Source of the DNA: Clostridiales bacterium UBA1248
GTDB taxonomy: Bacteria > Bacillota > Clostridia > Oscillospirales > CAG-272
Reading direction: 5' to 3'
Assembly (NCBI GenBank): GCA_002308615.1
Contig: DBWC01000093.1
Span: 797 to 6,899, forward strand
DNA: 6,103 bases
Part shown: piece by piece, positions 1 to 6,030 of the stretch
Layout: the number at the start of each line of letters is the position of its first letter
Numbering within the stretch: the stretch's first letter is position 1
Made by a program: the position numbers and the translations under genes
The notes under the pieces: generated by a model
What the model saw: the letters and a program-made list of their open reading frames with translations, nothing else
What the model was told of the DNA's origin: nothing
Databases searched by the model: none

Positions 1-2
1 AA

Positions 3-560
3 CTTGAGGCCGACGATAAAACGCTGAAAAGCAGGAAAAAGAATCTTGACCTTTTTTGGAAAAAGATCAATACCGAACCCCAAAAAATCAGGAGGCCTAA
101 GAAAGTTACCGTTACAAGAAAGCCCACGCTTGAAAAAGGAGACGTTTTTGCATATCGTGTAAGCGACGGCGCTTACCGTGCTTTCGTAGTATTTGATTAC
201 GTCTGGAACAGTTTTTTGATCGCCGTGACCGAAACTGTTTTTCCGAACGTTCCAAAAGCGGACGAAGTCTGGAACAGCAAAACAAAACTTGTTTTTTGGA
301 GTTCGGCAAGGGCGGCAATTCCTAAAAAAGGCAGGATCGCGCTTGATCACCTCGAGATAAGAGGCGATTATAACGGTCGTGCCGGATTGATTTGTACGGA
401 AGAAGTAGTTGGGTGTTCAAGCTGCGCTGACCGCCGTTATTTCTTTAATTCAGATGAGGCGAAAATCAGCATGAAACGGAATTTTATTGAAACATATTAC
501 ATGAAAGATCTGCTGGATCCTTCCGTGCTTCCGCATTATTTTCACAGAAAGCAATTCTAA
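3..560 (+). CDS. Unrecognised protein, 3' part only (5' end outside window)
   Basis: An open reading frame enters from the left edge and runs without a stop from the codon at position 3 to TAA at 558-560, giving at least 185 residues. The visible N-terminal 40 residues are very basic (K/R-rich, linker-like). They are followed near residue 46 by a compact beta-rich-looking segment that begins GDVFAYRVSDG and continues with several hydrophobic strands (AFVVFDY, FLIAVTE). A C-x-x-C (CSSC) lies in the last third. A TTG at 216 could serve as an internal start, but the frame is open well upstream, no convincing ribosome binding site precedes it, and the GDVFAY block would be lost, so I read it as internal. 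I do not recognise the family. The GDVFxxxxxDGxY pattern is loosely reminiscent of Imm26-like immunity or beta-barrel domains, but this is a weak impression. No signal peptide or membrane segment is visible in this part. The gene ends at the terminator at 688-724. Confidence 0.75.
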   Translation, partial: LEADDKTLKSRKKNLDLFWKKINTEPQKIRRPKKVTVTRKPTLEKGDVFAYRVSDGAYRAFVVFDYVWNSFLIAVTETVFPNVPKADEVWNSKTKLVFWSSARAAIPKKGRIALDHLEIRGDYNGRAGLICTEEVVGCSSCADRRYFFNSDEAKISMKRNFIETYYMKDLLDPSVLPHYFHRKQF

Positions 561-687
561 GATGATCAGCATCTATTCTGCGCGTTTGCAAGAGGGTCAA
601 CGCAACTAAAATGTACGTTTGCTTTTTCCGGAAATACACGAAAAAGCCGGCTTTTTATGAAAATGCATCTAAATTGACCGTCACGCT

Positions 688-724
688 CAACAAAAAGCAA
701 CCCTTCACGGGTTGCTTTTTGTTG
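688..724 (+). terminator. Bidirectional rho-independent terminator
   Basis: A perfect 16-bp inverted repeat (left arm 688-703, right arm 709-724) encloses a 5-base loop TTCAC. The core is AAAAAGCAACCC paired with GGGTTGCTTTTT, so a T-run follows the GC part of the stem on either strand. It lies between convergent genes: it can end the unrecognised gene stopping at 560 on the plus strand, and it backs up the terminator at 761-788 for the regulator-kinase-HtrA operon on the minus strand. Confidence 0.9.
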
Positions 725-760
725 GTGCAATATTACATGAGAGGGATTCGAAGCAGCGTT

Positions 761-788
761 AAAAACGCGCGTCACTTACGTAACGCGC
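761..788 (-). terminator. Terminator of the HtrA-like gene/operon
   Basis: Read on the minus strand, GCGCGTTAC, loop GTAA, GTGACGCGC, then GTTTTT: a 9-bp stem with one T-G wobble, a GNRA-type tetraloop and a T-run (761-765 on the plus strand). On the plus strand the wobble becomes a C-A mismatch and there is no T-run after the stem, so the element points to minus-strand transcription. It starts about 20 bases past the stop codon of the HtrA-like gene. Confidence 0.85.
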
Positions 789-807
789 TGACGCTTATCA
801 AGCAATT

Positions 808-1893
808 TTATTCAATAGTCAACTCAATATATGAATTGTTCCTGTAGACCCTTATCCTTGCGCCGGTACTTAAGGCGTAGATGAGCGTATCGGTATCGGG
901 AACGGATCTGTTGTTTACCTCAACGATGATGTCGCCGCGCTTGAACTGCTTCGAGTCGTGCACCGTCGTTATAAAGCAACCCCTCGGTATCTTATACAGA
1001 TCCGCCTGCTTCTGCGTAACGCTTTCCACGTACACGTCGAGCGCGCTGATATATACGGGCGCTTCGCTCACTGTGAGCGACGATGCGGAGCCGTTAAGCA
1101 TGGTCTTTATGGATTTCATCACGGAATCCATGTGGAGCACCTTGCCCGGAGTTTCCGAGCATAAGCCGACGACCTGACCGTATGAGTTGAGGAGCGGCGC
1201 GCCGCAGACGTCACAGCCCGGCTCCGTGCCGATGAACAGCCCGTCGTCGGCGGACGTCACAGTCATTTCAAGCAGTGAAGAGAACGGAGACGTAAGGCAG
1301 TATACGCCCTGCCCGGTCTCGAGCGTGCGCGAATATCCGATCTCCGCCGCGGTCAGATTCGCTGAGGAATCGATCTTCAAGACCGCCGTGTCGCTTGCCT
1401 CGTCGTATCCGGTCACGGACGCTTCGCAGCTGTTGCCGCTTTTAAGCGTGATATTGACGGACGGCGCACCCTTTATAAGGCTGTAACATGACGCGACGTA
1501 ACCGTCTTCCGTTATAACTATGCCCGCCCCGGTCTTTCCGTTTGCGCTGACCGTTACGGTATAACGTGACGACAGATCGTTTATCGCCTTTTCGGTAAGC
1601 TCGCTCTTGTGCGGTATGGCGGATGCGGCAGAGCCTCCGCGCAAAAGCTCCGAAAACGACGAGCCTTTTGTCTTCAGTATCGTATCCGTTATCAGTACCG
1701 CCACGCATAAAAGCAGCACGACAAAGCCGACGGCGATAAGCACGGTAAGCCAGGCGCCCTGTTTTCTTACCTGCTTTTCGATCAGCTCTTTTTTATATTC
1801 GTCGTAATTGTGCTTGTACTGGAAGCCGCCGTAAGATTCTTCACGGCGGATCTCCTCCGCTGCTTTTTTCAGTTCTTCGTTGTTTTTTTGCAT
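808..1893 (-). CDS. Membrane-anchored HtrA-like S1C/PDZ protein, probable pseudoprotease
   Basis: The protein has 361 residues. Residues 1-45 are a charged, probably cytoplasmic segment; 46-69 form one hydrophobic helix. The rest, likely outside the membrane, has a trypsin-like (S1C, HtrA/DegP) domain at about 105-265 and a PDZ domain at about 278-358 (KIPRGCFI, RGDIIVEVNNRSV). S1C signatures are clear: GAGIVITEDGY at 122-132, DTAVLKI at 168-174, and GAPLLNSYGQVVGL at 231-244. The catalytic triad is degraded. Where HtrA has TNxHV, this protein has S-C-Y-S-L, placing Ser138 at the His position; Asp168 is kept; the GNSGGPLL serine is replaced by Cys230 in C-D-V-C-G-A-P. Family members normally cleave or refold misfolded envelope proteins; this one is probably inactive, perhaps a binder or regulator. 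It lies 108 bp downstream of the kinase and is likely co-transcribed with it. The ATG at 1893 has no clear Shine-Dalgarno sequence, and no better in-frame start was found. Family assignment is firm; the loss of activity is inferred. Confidence 0.88.
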   Translation of the reverse strand: MQKNNEELKKAAEEIRREESYGGFQYKHNYDEYKKELIEKQVRKQGAWLTVLIAVGFVVLLLCVAVLITDTILKTKGSSFSELLRGGSAASAIPHKSELTEKAINDLSSRYTVTVSANGKTGAGIVITEDGYVASCYSLIKGAPSVNITLKSGNSCEASVTGYDEASDTAVLKIDSSANLTAAEIGYSRTLETGQGVYCLTSPFSSLLEMTVTSADDGLFIGTEPGCDVCGAPLLNSYGQVVGLCSETPGKVLHMDSVMKSIKTMLNGSASSLTVSEAPVYISALDVYVESVTQKQADLYKIPRGCFITTVHDSKQFKRGDIIVEVNNRSVPDTDTLIYALSTGARIRVYRNNSYIELTIE

Positions 1894-2001
1894 TTTATAA
1901 GAAATACCGATACGTTTTTTTACCGTATTTTAACCGATAAATTTAAACAAACCGTGTTTTTGCGGTTATGTTTTTTGCTTTGCGTGAAATTTTACAAAAC
2001 G

Positions 2002-3519
2002 TCAATCGTTTTTGCCGTTTTTCTGCTGATCCGTCAGTTTTTTCGACTGATCGGCAAGCTTTTTGGGCTGTTCCGCAGGCGGCAGAGTGAACACAAACTC
2101 ACAGTATTCGCCGTAAACGCTGTTGACCCAGATCTCCTCGCCGTGCGAATCGATTATCGTTTTTACTATATAAAGTCCGAGACCCGCTCCGGTCCTGTCG
2201 AGACCTCTGCTCTTGTCGCTCTTGTAGAAACGGTCGAACACGAGCGAAAGCTCATCCTTCAAAATGCCCTGACCCTCGTTATAAACGGCTGTGTAGATCT
2301 TGCCGTCGCGCTCTATGTGTGAGATCTTGTAAATTCCGCCCTCCCGCGAGAATTTAACGGCGTTGTCGCAGAGATTATACAATACCTGATAGATCGCGTC
2401 TCTGTCGGCGTTGACGAGCATCTTGTCGTGCTCCGGCTCAAATCTTACGTCAAGCTTTTTGTCTTCAAGCCGCTGTTCGAGCGAAATTATGATCTGCCTT
2501 GACATCTCGCAGATATCGAACGGCGCCATGACGAATTTCTTGTCGCCCGCCTGTATGCGCGATATGTCGAGCAGGGAATTGACGAGACGCGCCAGACGCT
2601 TTACCTCGCTTGAAACTATCTCAAGATAGTAATTCTGCTTTTCGTAGGGTATAGCGCCGGAGAGTATGTTGTCGACAAAGCCCGCTATCGTCGTCATCGG
2701 CGTGCGCAGGTCGTGGCTGACGTTTGCCAAAAACGTTTTGCGCAGCTCCTCGTTCTTTTCAAGCGAGGACGCCATGTTGTTGAACGCCGTCGCAAGCTCC
2801 GCGATCTCGTCGCTGCCCTTGACCTCGACGCGTACGTCGAATTTGCCCTGCGAGAAAGATCTTGCCGCTTCGCTCATCTGTTTGAGCGGAGATACGACCT
2901 TGTCGGTAACGAAGAACACGGTTATAAGCGACGCCGCCGCTACCCAGAGGATCGCCGCCATCGTCGTTTTCAGCGTGCTTTCCGCAAAACCGGATGAAGA
3001 AGAACGTGTAGAACAGACAAAAACGATACCGGCGGGATTGTCGCCGCCGTCTTTAATAACGCCCGCGCATACGAGCATTTTTGACGGCAGAATACCGTCA
3101 AGATCCGTATAACCCTCGTAGCTTCCGGTGCTTTTAACGGAATATACGGACTGTTCTTTTATCGCGTCGCCCTCCGTTACGCTCGAGGGAGCCGCGACCG
3201 TCATCTGGACGACGCCCTCGGAATTGGCAAACAGAACGAAAATATCCTCGTTTACGGCGGATATTATATATCTTACAGTCGGTGAAACGTCGGACGCGGA
3301 AAAATAAATATATCTGCCGAAATCCGTCGTACCGGACGAAAGATAACCGGCTGAAACGTATGACGAAATCGCGTCCCTCACGGAGCGCATCGTATCTTTC
3401 TTTATATTCTGTGAATACGTCGCCGATGAAGAGGAGTATACAAGCCCCAGTATAGTGAAGCTGACGAGGATGATTATCATGAATATGACAAAAAACCTCG
3501 TAAATACGCTTTTGAACAC
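2002..3519 (-). CDS. Two-component sensor histidine kinase (HAMP-HisKA-HATPase)
   Basis: This 505-residue membrane sensor kinase should autophosphorylate and pass phosphate to the response regulator encoded just upstream. The order is: TM1 at about 8-28; an extracytoplasmic sensor domain of about 150 residues (30-183) of unrecognised type; TM2 at about 187-208; HAMP at about 208-258; HisKA with the H-box SHDLRTPM (phosphoacceptor His269); then the HATPase_c domain with N-box NLCDN at 382-386, G1 NEGQGI at 414-419, F-box VFDRFYK and G2 GAGLGLYIV at 444-452. G1 has Asn instead of the commonest Asp, a variant I believe is frequent in Firmicutes kinases. There is no obvious cytoplasmic PAS domain, unlike Bacillus WalK or PhoR. 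The tail (about 484-505) is a lysine-rich extension made of heptads. The start is GTG, supported by a GGAGG 5 bases upstream. The gene follows the regulator by 101 bp. Class is certain; the signal is unknown. Confidence 0.95.
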   Translation of the reverse strand: MFKSVFTRFFVIFMIIILVSFTILGLVYSSSSATYSQNIKKDTMRSVRDAISSYVSAGYLSSGTTDFGRYIYFSASDVSPTVRYIISAVNEDIFVLFANSEGVVQMTVAAPSSVTEGDAIKEQSVYSVKSTGSYEGYTDLDGILPSKMLVCAGVIKDGGDNPAGIVFVCSTRSSSSGFAESTLKTTMAAILWVAAASLITVFFVTDKVVSPLKQMSEAARSFSQGKFDVRVEVKGSDEIAELATAFNNMASSLEKNEELRKTFLANVSHDLRTPMTTIAGFVDNILSGAIPYEKQNYYLEIVSSEVKRLARLVNSLLDISRIQAGDKKFVMAPFDICEMSRQIIISLEQRLEDKKLDVRFEPEHDKMLVNADRDAIYQVLYNLCDNAVKFSREGGIYKISHIERDGKIYTAVYNEGQGILKDELSLVFDRFYKSDKSRGLDRTGAGLGLYIVKTIIDSHGEEIWVNSVYGEYCEFVFTLPPAEQPKKLADQSKKLTDQQKNGKND

Positions 3520-3524
3520 AAAAA

Positions 3525-3529
3525 CCTCC
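3525..3529 (-). promoter_or_regulatory. Ribosome binding site fixing the GTG start of the kinase
   Basis: On the minus strand GGAGG is followed by five T bases and then GTG (3519-3517). No ATG competes at this spacing, so this site decides for the GTG start, which keeps the whole first membrane helix. Confidence 0.85.
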
Positions 3530-3548
3530 GGATGATTATAAACGATCG

Positions 3549-3612
3549 GGGCTGCCGCACATTGCCCGCGGAATAAGGAGAAAAATCGCGGTCCCGATAT
3601 ATGCGGCAGCCC
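3549..3612 (-). repeat. Long intercistronic hairpin between regulator and kinase genes
   Basis: A perfect 11-bp inverted repeat (GGGCTGCCGCA at 3549-3559, TGCGGCAGCCC at 3602-3612) encloses 42 bases. Inside it CCGCG and CGCGG can form a second 5-bp stem. In the mRNA (minus strand), an ATCGGG just after the first arm can alternatively pair with the CCCGAT overlapping the end of the second arm, so two exclusive folds are possible. No T-run follows the stem, so it is not an ordinary terminator. It begins 8 bases after the regulator's stop and ends about 20 bases before the kinase ribosome binding site. A role in mRNA stability, processing or differential expression of the two genes is inferred. 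Confidence 0.6.
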
Positions 3613-3620
3613 TTAATAAT

Positions 3621-4313
3621 TTACTGAAGTATCTCGAACTTGTAGCCTACGCCCCAGACTGTCTTGAGTATCCATTTGTCGGACACGCCTTCAAGCTTTT
3701 CGCGCAGACGTTTTACGTGTACGTCAACCGTGCGGCTGTCGCCGAGGTAGTCGAAGCCCCAGACCTTGTCAAGAAGCTGATCGCGCGTGAACACTCTGTT
3801 GTAGTTGGAAGCCAGGAAGTAGAGAAGCTCTAATTCCTTAGGCGGGATGTCAACGCTCTTGCCCTTGAGCTTGAGCTCGTATTTCTGCAGGCTTATTTCT
3901 ATGTTTTCAAATTTGATGACTTCTTCGTTTGAAGGATTCTCGTGACTGTTGCAGCGGCGGAGAACGGCCTTGATCCTTACCGCAAGCTCTTTAAGATCGA
4001 ATGGCTTTACGACGAAATCGTCCGCGCCCATCTCAAGACCGAGCACCTTGTCGAAAACCTCGCCCTTGGCGGTGATCATTATGATCGGCTTGGAGGATAC
4101 TTCACGTATCTCGCGGCATACGGCCCAGCCGTCCTTCTTCGGAAGCATTATGTCAAGCAGAACGATGTCCGGCTCGTACATTTTGAAGAATTCAACGCCC
4201 TGTGCGCCGTCGTTGGCGGTCTTTACCTCATATCCCTCATGCTCAAAATAGACTCTTAAAGTTTCGCAGATGTTGACGTCGTCGTCAACTACAAGAATTT
4301 TTGTTCCCATCAT
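3621..4313 (-). CDS. OmpR/PhoB-family response regulator
   Basis: The protein has 230 residues, the usual length for the family. The receiver domain (about 4-120) shows the acidic pair Asp10-Asp11, phosphoacceptor Asp54 in VLLDIMLP, Thr81 in MITAKG and Lys103 in VVKPFD. After a short linker (121-132), a winged-helix DNA-binding domain fills about 133-230, with FTRDQLLDKVWG, the recognition-helix segment SRTVDVHVKRLREKL and the terminal wing GVGYKFE. Sequence style is closest to the WalR/PhoP/VanR/RegX3 group; I cannot decide among these by eye. It should be phosphorylated by the kinase encoded 101 bp downstream and bind tandem direct repeats as a dimer; such repeats lie in its own promoter region (4396-4434), which suggests autoregulation. 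Two ATG codons are adjacent at the start; the first (4313) is 10 bases from GGAGG and the second 13, so the first is preferred. Confidence 0.96.
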   Translation of the reverse strand: MMGTKILVVDDDVNICETLRVYFEHEGYEVKTANDGAQGVEFFKMYEPDIVLLDIMLPKKDGWAVCREIREVSSKPIIMITAKGEVFDKVLGLEMGADDFVVKPFDLKELAVRIKAVLRRCNSHENPSNEEVIKFENIEISLQKYELKLKGKSVDIPPKELELLYFLASNYNRVFTRDQLLDKVWGFDYLGDSRTVDVHVKRLREKLEGVSDKWILKTVWGVGYKFEILQ

Positions 4314-4323
4314 TGTTTTTATA

Positions 4324-4328
4324 CCTCC
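4324..4328 (-). promoter_or_regulatory. Ribosome binding site of the response regulator
   Basis: GGAGG on the minus strand lies 10 bases before the first of two consecutive ATG codons. The spacing favours the first ATG over the second. A small inverted repeat just upstream in the leader (AAACTT, GTT, AAGTTT at 4335-4349) could form a weak hairpin near the site. Confidence 0.75.
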
Positions 4329-4370
4329 GTATTTAAACTTGTTAAGTTTGTGATTTTTTTCACTAAATTC

Positions 4371-4399
4371 ATTATATCGTTTTTCAACAAAAAAGGGTT
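4371..4399 (-). promoter_or_regulatory. Putative activator-type promoter of the regulator-kinase-HtrA operon
   Basis: On the minus strand a perfect -10 hexamer TATAAT occupies 4376-4371. At the normal 17-bp spacing the -35 position reads AACCCT (4399-4394), a poor match to TTGACA. The poor -35 is overlapped by the proximal hexamer of the 11-bp repeat array at 4396-4434, the arrangement expected of a promoter that depends on, or is controlled by, a bound OmpR-type regulator. Transcription would start near 4364, giving a leader of about 50 bases. Confidence 0.6.
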
Positions 4400-4434
4400 A
4401 ACCTAATGTAACAAATATGTTAACAAAAGGTAAA
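4396..4434. promoter_or_regulatory. Four 11-bp-phased hexamers: WalR/PhoP-type operator
   Basis: Read on the plus strand the hexamers are GGTTAA (4396-4401), TGTAAC (4407-4412), TGTTAA (4418-4423) and GGTAAA (4429-4434), each separated by exactly five bases. The two central units fit the known Bacillus/Staphylococcus WalR consensus TGTWAH-N5-TGTWAH at every position; the outer two differ only in the first base. Read on the minus strand the units are TTTACC, TTAACA, GTTACA and TTAACC, similar to the Bacillus PhoP box. An 11-bp period is the hallmark of OmpR-family binding as tandem dimers. The array ends some 70 bp before the -35 of the divergent plus-strand promoter, so it might affect both directions. 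Confidence 0.7.
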
Positions 4435-4503
4435 TATGAACAAACGCACATGCAACGGGGAAAAGCATAAATCCAGTATTTACATTGTTTTTCATTTTCG
4501 TTA

Positions 4504-4532
4504 TTGACAAAAGATCAAAAATGATTTATAAT
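4504..4532 (+). promoter_or_regulatory. Consensus sigma-A promoter for the small membrane protein and ychF
   Basis: TTGACA (4504-4509) and TATAAT (4527-4532) are both perfect consensus and lie exactly 17 bases apart. Transcription would start near 4539, leaving a leader of about 24 bases containing AGGGAG before the ATG at 4563. This position also rules out the upstream in-frame ATG at 4485, which lies upstream of the -35 box. Confidence 0.92.
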
Positions 4533-4562
4533 AAGCAAGACTTAAATCAGGGAGACAATAAA

Positions 4563-4904
4563 ATGAAAAAGAAAGTTGCTGTCCCTATAATTATAGTTCT
4601 TGCCGTTATATCCGTTTATTCATTATTATTTTTAGGTTATAAGTTTCTGCAAAACCGCGATGACCTTGTTCAGAGAAAAGCATTATACGCCAAAGCCTGT
4701 GAATTTATAAAAGAAGATGAATCGTTTTCACGGCAATACGGAAACGTAAATACTGTTAACGCCGCTGACGGGTATAGAATAATACTTACAGACGACAGAG
4801 ATTTTGTCGTTTACTGCACCGTCAAAGTAAGCAGCGGAGAAGGATACGGCGTATTTCTTAAATGGAATGAGACTTTCAGTTATATAGCAGTAGAGAAAAA
4901 ATAA
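4563..4904 (+). CDS. Small single-pass membrane protein of unknown function
   Basis: The protein has 113 residues. A basic start (MKKK) is followed by one hydrophobic helix at about 5-28, then a soluble, probably extracytoplasmic domain of about 85 residues. That domain has an early charged helix (about 33-55) and a later strand-rich part (YRIILTD, FVVYCTVKVS, YGVFLKW, FSYIAVEKK). The helix-then-strands layout is that of many small anchored envelope domains, loosely like the Coa1-type family, but I do not recognise it and assign no function. The ATG at 4563 is chosen because GGAG (4551-4554) sits 8 bases upstream and the promoter at 4504-4532 starts transcription after the longer in-frame ATG at 4485. 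The gene looks more AT-rich than its neighbours. It ends 17 bp before ychF and must share its transcript. Confidence 0.8.
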   Translation: MKKKVAVPIIIVLAVISVYSLLFLGYKFLQNRDDLVQRKALYAKACEFIKEDESFSRQYGNVNTVNAADGYRIILTDDRDFVVYCTVKVSSGEGYGVFLKWNETFSYIAVEKK

Positions 4905-4921
4905 ACAATCGGAGAATATAG

Positions 4922-6019
4922 ATGAAACTCGGTATAATCGGCTTGCCTAACGTAGGCAAAAGCACGCTTTTCAACGCAATAACCAACGCCGGAGCGGAAA
5001 TGGCGAATTATCCGTTCTGCACAATCGAGCCGAACGTCGGCGTTGTGACCGTGCCGGACGAACGGCTTGACAAGCTTGCGGAAATATATCATCCGGAGAA
5101 ATACACGCCGGCGACGGTGGAATTCGTGGATATAGCCGGTCTCGTGCGCGGCGCGTCGAAGGGCGAGGGATTGGGAAATAAGTTTTTATCTCATATAAGA
5201 GAAGTGGACGCCGTCATACACGTCGTTCGCTGTTTCAGAGACGAGAATGTCATACACGTTGACGGCGATATAAACGCCCTGCGCGACGTGGAGACTATAA
5301 ATACGGAGCTTATTTTATCCGATATAGAGCTTGCCGAGCGCAGAGCCGACAAGGCGCGCAAAATGGTCAAAGCCGATAAGAAATACGAGGCGGAAGCGCA
5401 GTTTTTCGAGCGCGTGACGAAAGAGCTGAACGACGGAGTATCAGCCAGAGCGATAAAATGTACGGAAGACGAAGCCGAGCTGCTCGCAACCGTGCCGCTT
5501 CTGTCCGCTAAACCGATAATATACGTTGCAAACGTGCCGGAATCCGATATAGGCACCGATATGAAAGGCAACGCCGAATATCTTGCGCTTGCGGAACACG
5601 CGAAAACAGAAGGCGCGGAGGTCATTCCGATATGCGCCGAGATGGAGGCGGAGCTTTCCGAGCTTGAGGGCGAGGAAAAGCAGATGTTCTTAGAGGAAAT
5701 GGGAATAGAGGAGAGCGGTCTTGACAGACTTATAAAGGCAAGCTACCGCATTTTAGGTCTCATCAGCTTCCTGACCGCCGGACCGAAAGAAGTCCGCGCG
5801 TGGACTATAAAGAACGGCACGAAAGCGCCGCAGGCCGCCGGAAAGATACACTCGGATATGGAGCGCGGATTTATTCGTGCCGAGGTCATAGCGTACAACG
5901 ATCTGATCGCCATAGGCGGAAGCCTCACCGTCGCAAAGGAAAAAGGTCTTATCAGAAGCGAAGGCAAGGATTACGTCTTCCGCGACGGAGACGTTGTTGT
6001 CATAAGGTTTAATGTATAA
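4922..6019 (+). CDS. ychF: Obg-like P-loop ATPase/GTPase YchF
   Basis: The protein has 365 residues, the normal YchF length. YchF is a nearly universal cytoplasmic TRAFAC-class NTPase (human OLA1 homologue) that binds ribosomes, usually prefers ATP over GTP, and has been linked to stress responses. Visible motifs are G1 GLPNVGKST at 7-15; the switch I region around NYPFCTIEPNVG at 29-40; G3 DIAGLVRGASKGEGLG at 70-85; and, in place of the GTP-specific NKxD, the NxxE type NVPE at 204-207, which in this family goes with ATP binding. A helical insertion rich in charged residues spans about 125-190. The C-terminal TGS domain is at about 281-364. The ATG at 4922 is supported by GGAG (4911-4914) with 7 bases spacing. 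The gene is complete, with no anomaly, and lies 17 bp behind the small membrane protein gene, so both probably use the promoter at 4504-4532. Confidence 0.98.
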   Translation: MKLGIIGLPNVGKSTLFNAITNAGAEMANYPFCTIEPNVGVVTVPDERLDKLAEIYHPEKYTPATVEFVDIAGLVRGASKGEGLGNKFLSHIREVDAVIHVVRCFRDENVIHVDGDINALRDVETINTELILSDIELAERRADKARKMVKADKKYEAEAQFFERVTKELNDGVSARAIKCTEDEAELLATVPLLSAKPIIYVANVPESDIGTDMKGNAEYLALAEHAKTEGAEVIPICAEMEAELSELEGEEKQMFLEEMGIEESGLDRLIKASYRILGLISFLTAGPKEVRAWTIKNGTKAPQAAGKIHSDMERGFIRAEVIAYNDLIAIGGSLTVAKEKGLIRSEGKDYVFRDGDVVVIRFNV

Positions 6020-6030
6020 TTAAATAAGGT

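Noticed and set aside
414..419. Residues 414-419 of the kinase: Asn in the G1 box in place of Asp, taken as a sign of an inactive kinase.
   Set aside because: N-x-G-x-G-I is, to my knowledge, common in active Firmicutes kinases, and all other boxes are intact. The coordinates given are residue numbers; the gene is at 2002-3519.
739..755. A tRNA 3' fragment: on the minus strand TTCGAATCCCTCTC resembles a T-loop.
   Set aside because: The flanks cannot form the T-stem, and there is no acceptor arm or remaining tRNA body.
1950..1967. Terminator between kinase and HtrA-like gene (AACCG, 8-base loop, CGGTT, then TGTTT on the minus strand).
   Set aside because: The stem is only 5 bp with an interrupted T-run; at most a weak attenuator. 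Recurrent ACCG words in 1906-1954 are too short to be called a repeat.
1810..2322. Plus-strand open frame of 170 codons opposite the kinase and HtrA-like genes.
   Set aside because: It overlaps two well-supported minus-strand genes, has no ribosome binding site or recognisable domain, and is best explained as an antisense shadow.
3535..3540. Perfect TATAAT on the minus strand before the kinase gene, as an internal promoter.
   Set aside because: Transcription would start at about 3528, inside the ribosome binding site of the kinase, and no -35 match exists at 16-18 bp.
4485..4562. Longer N-terminus for the small membrane protein starting at ATG 4485.
   Set aside because: This ATG lies upstream of the perfect promoter, has no ribosome binding site, and would put 26 polar residues before the MKKK-helix start.
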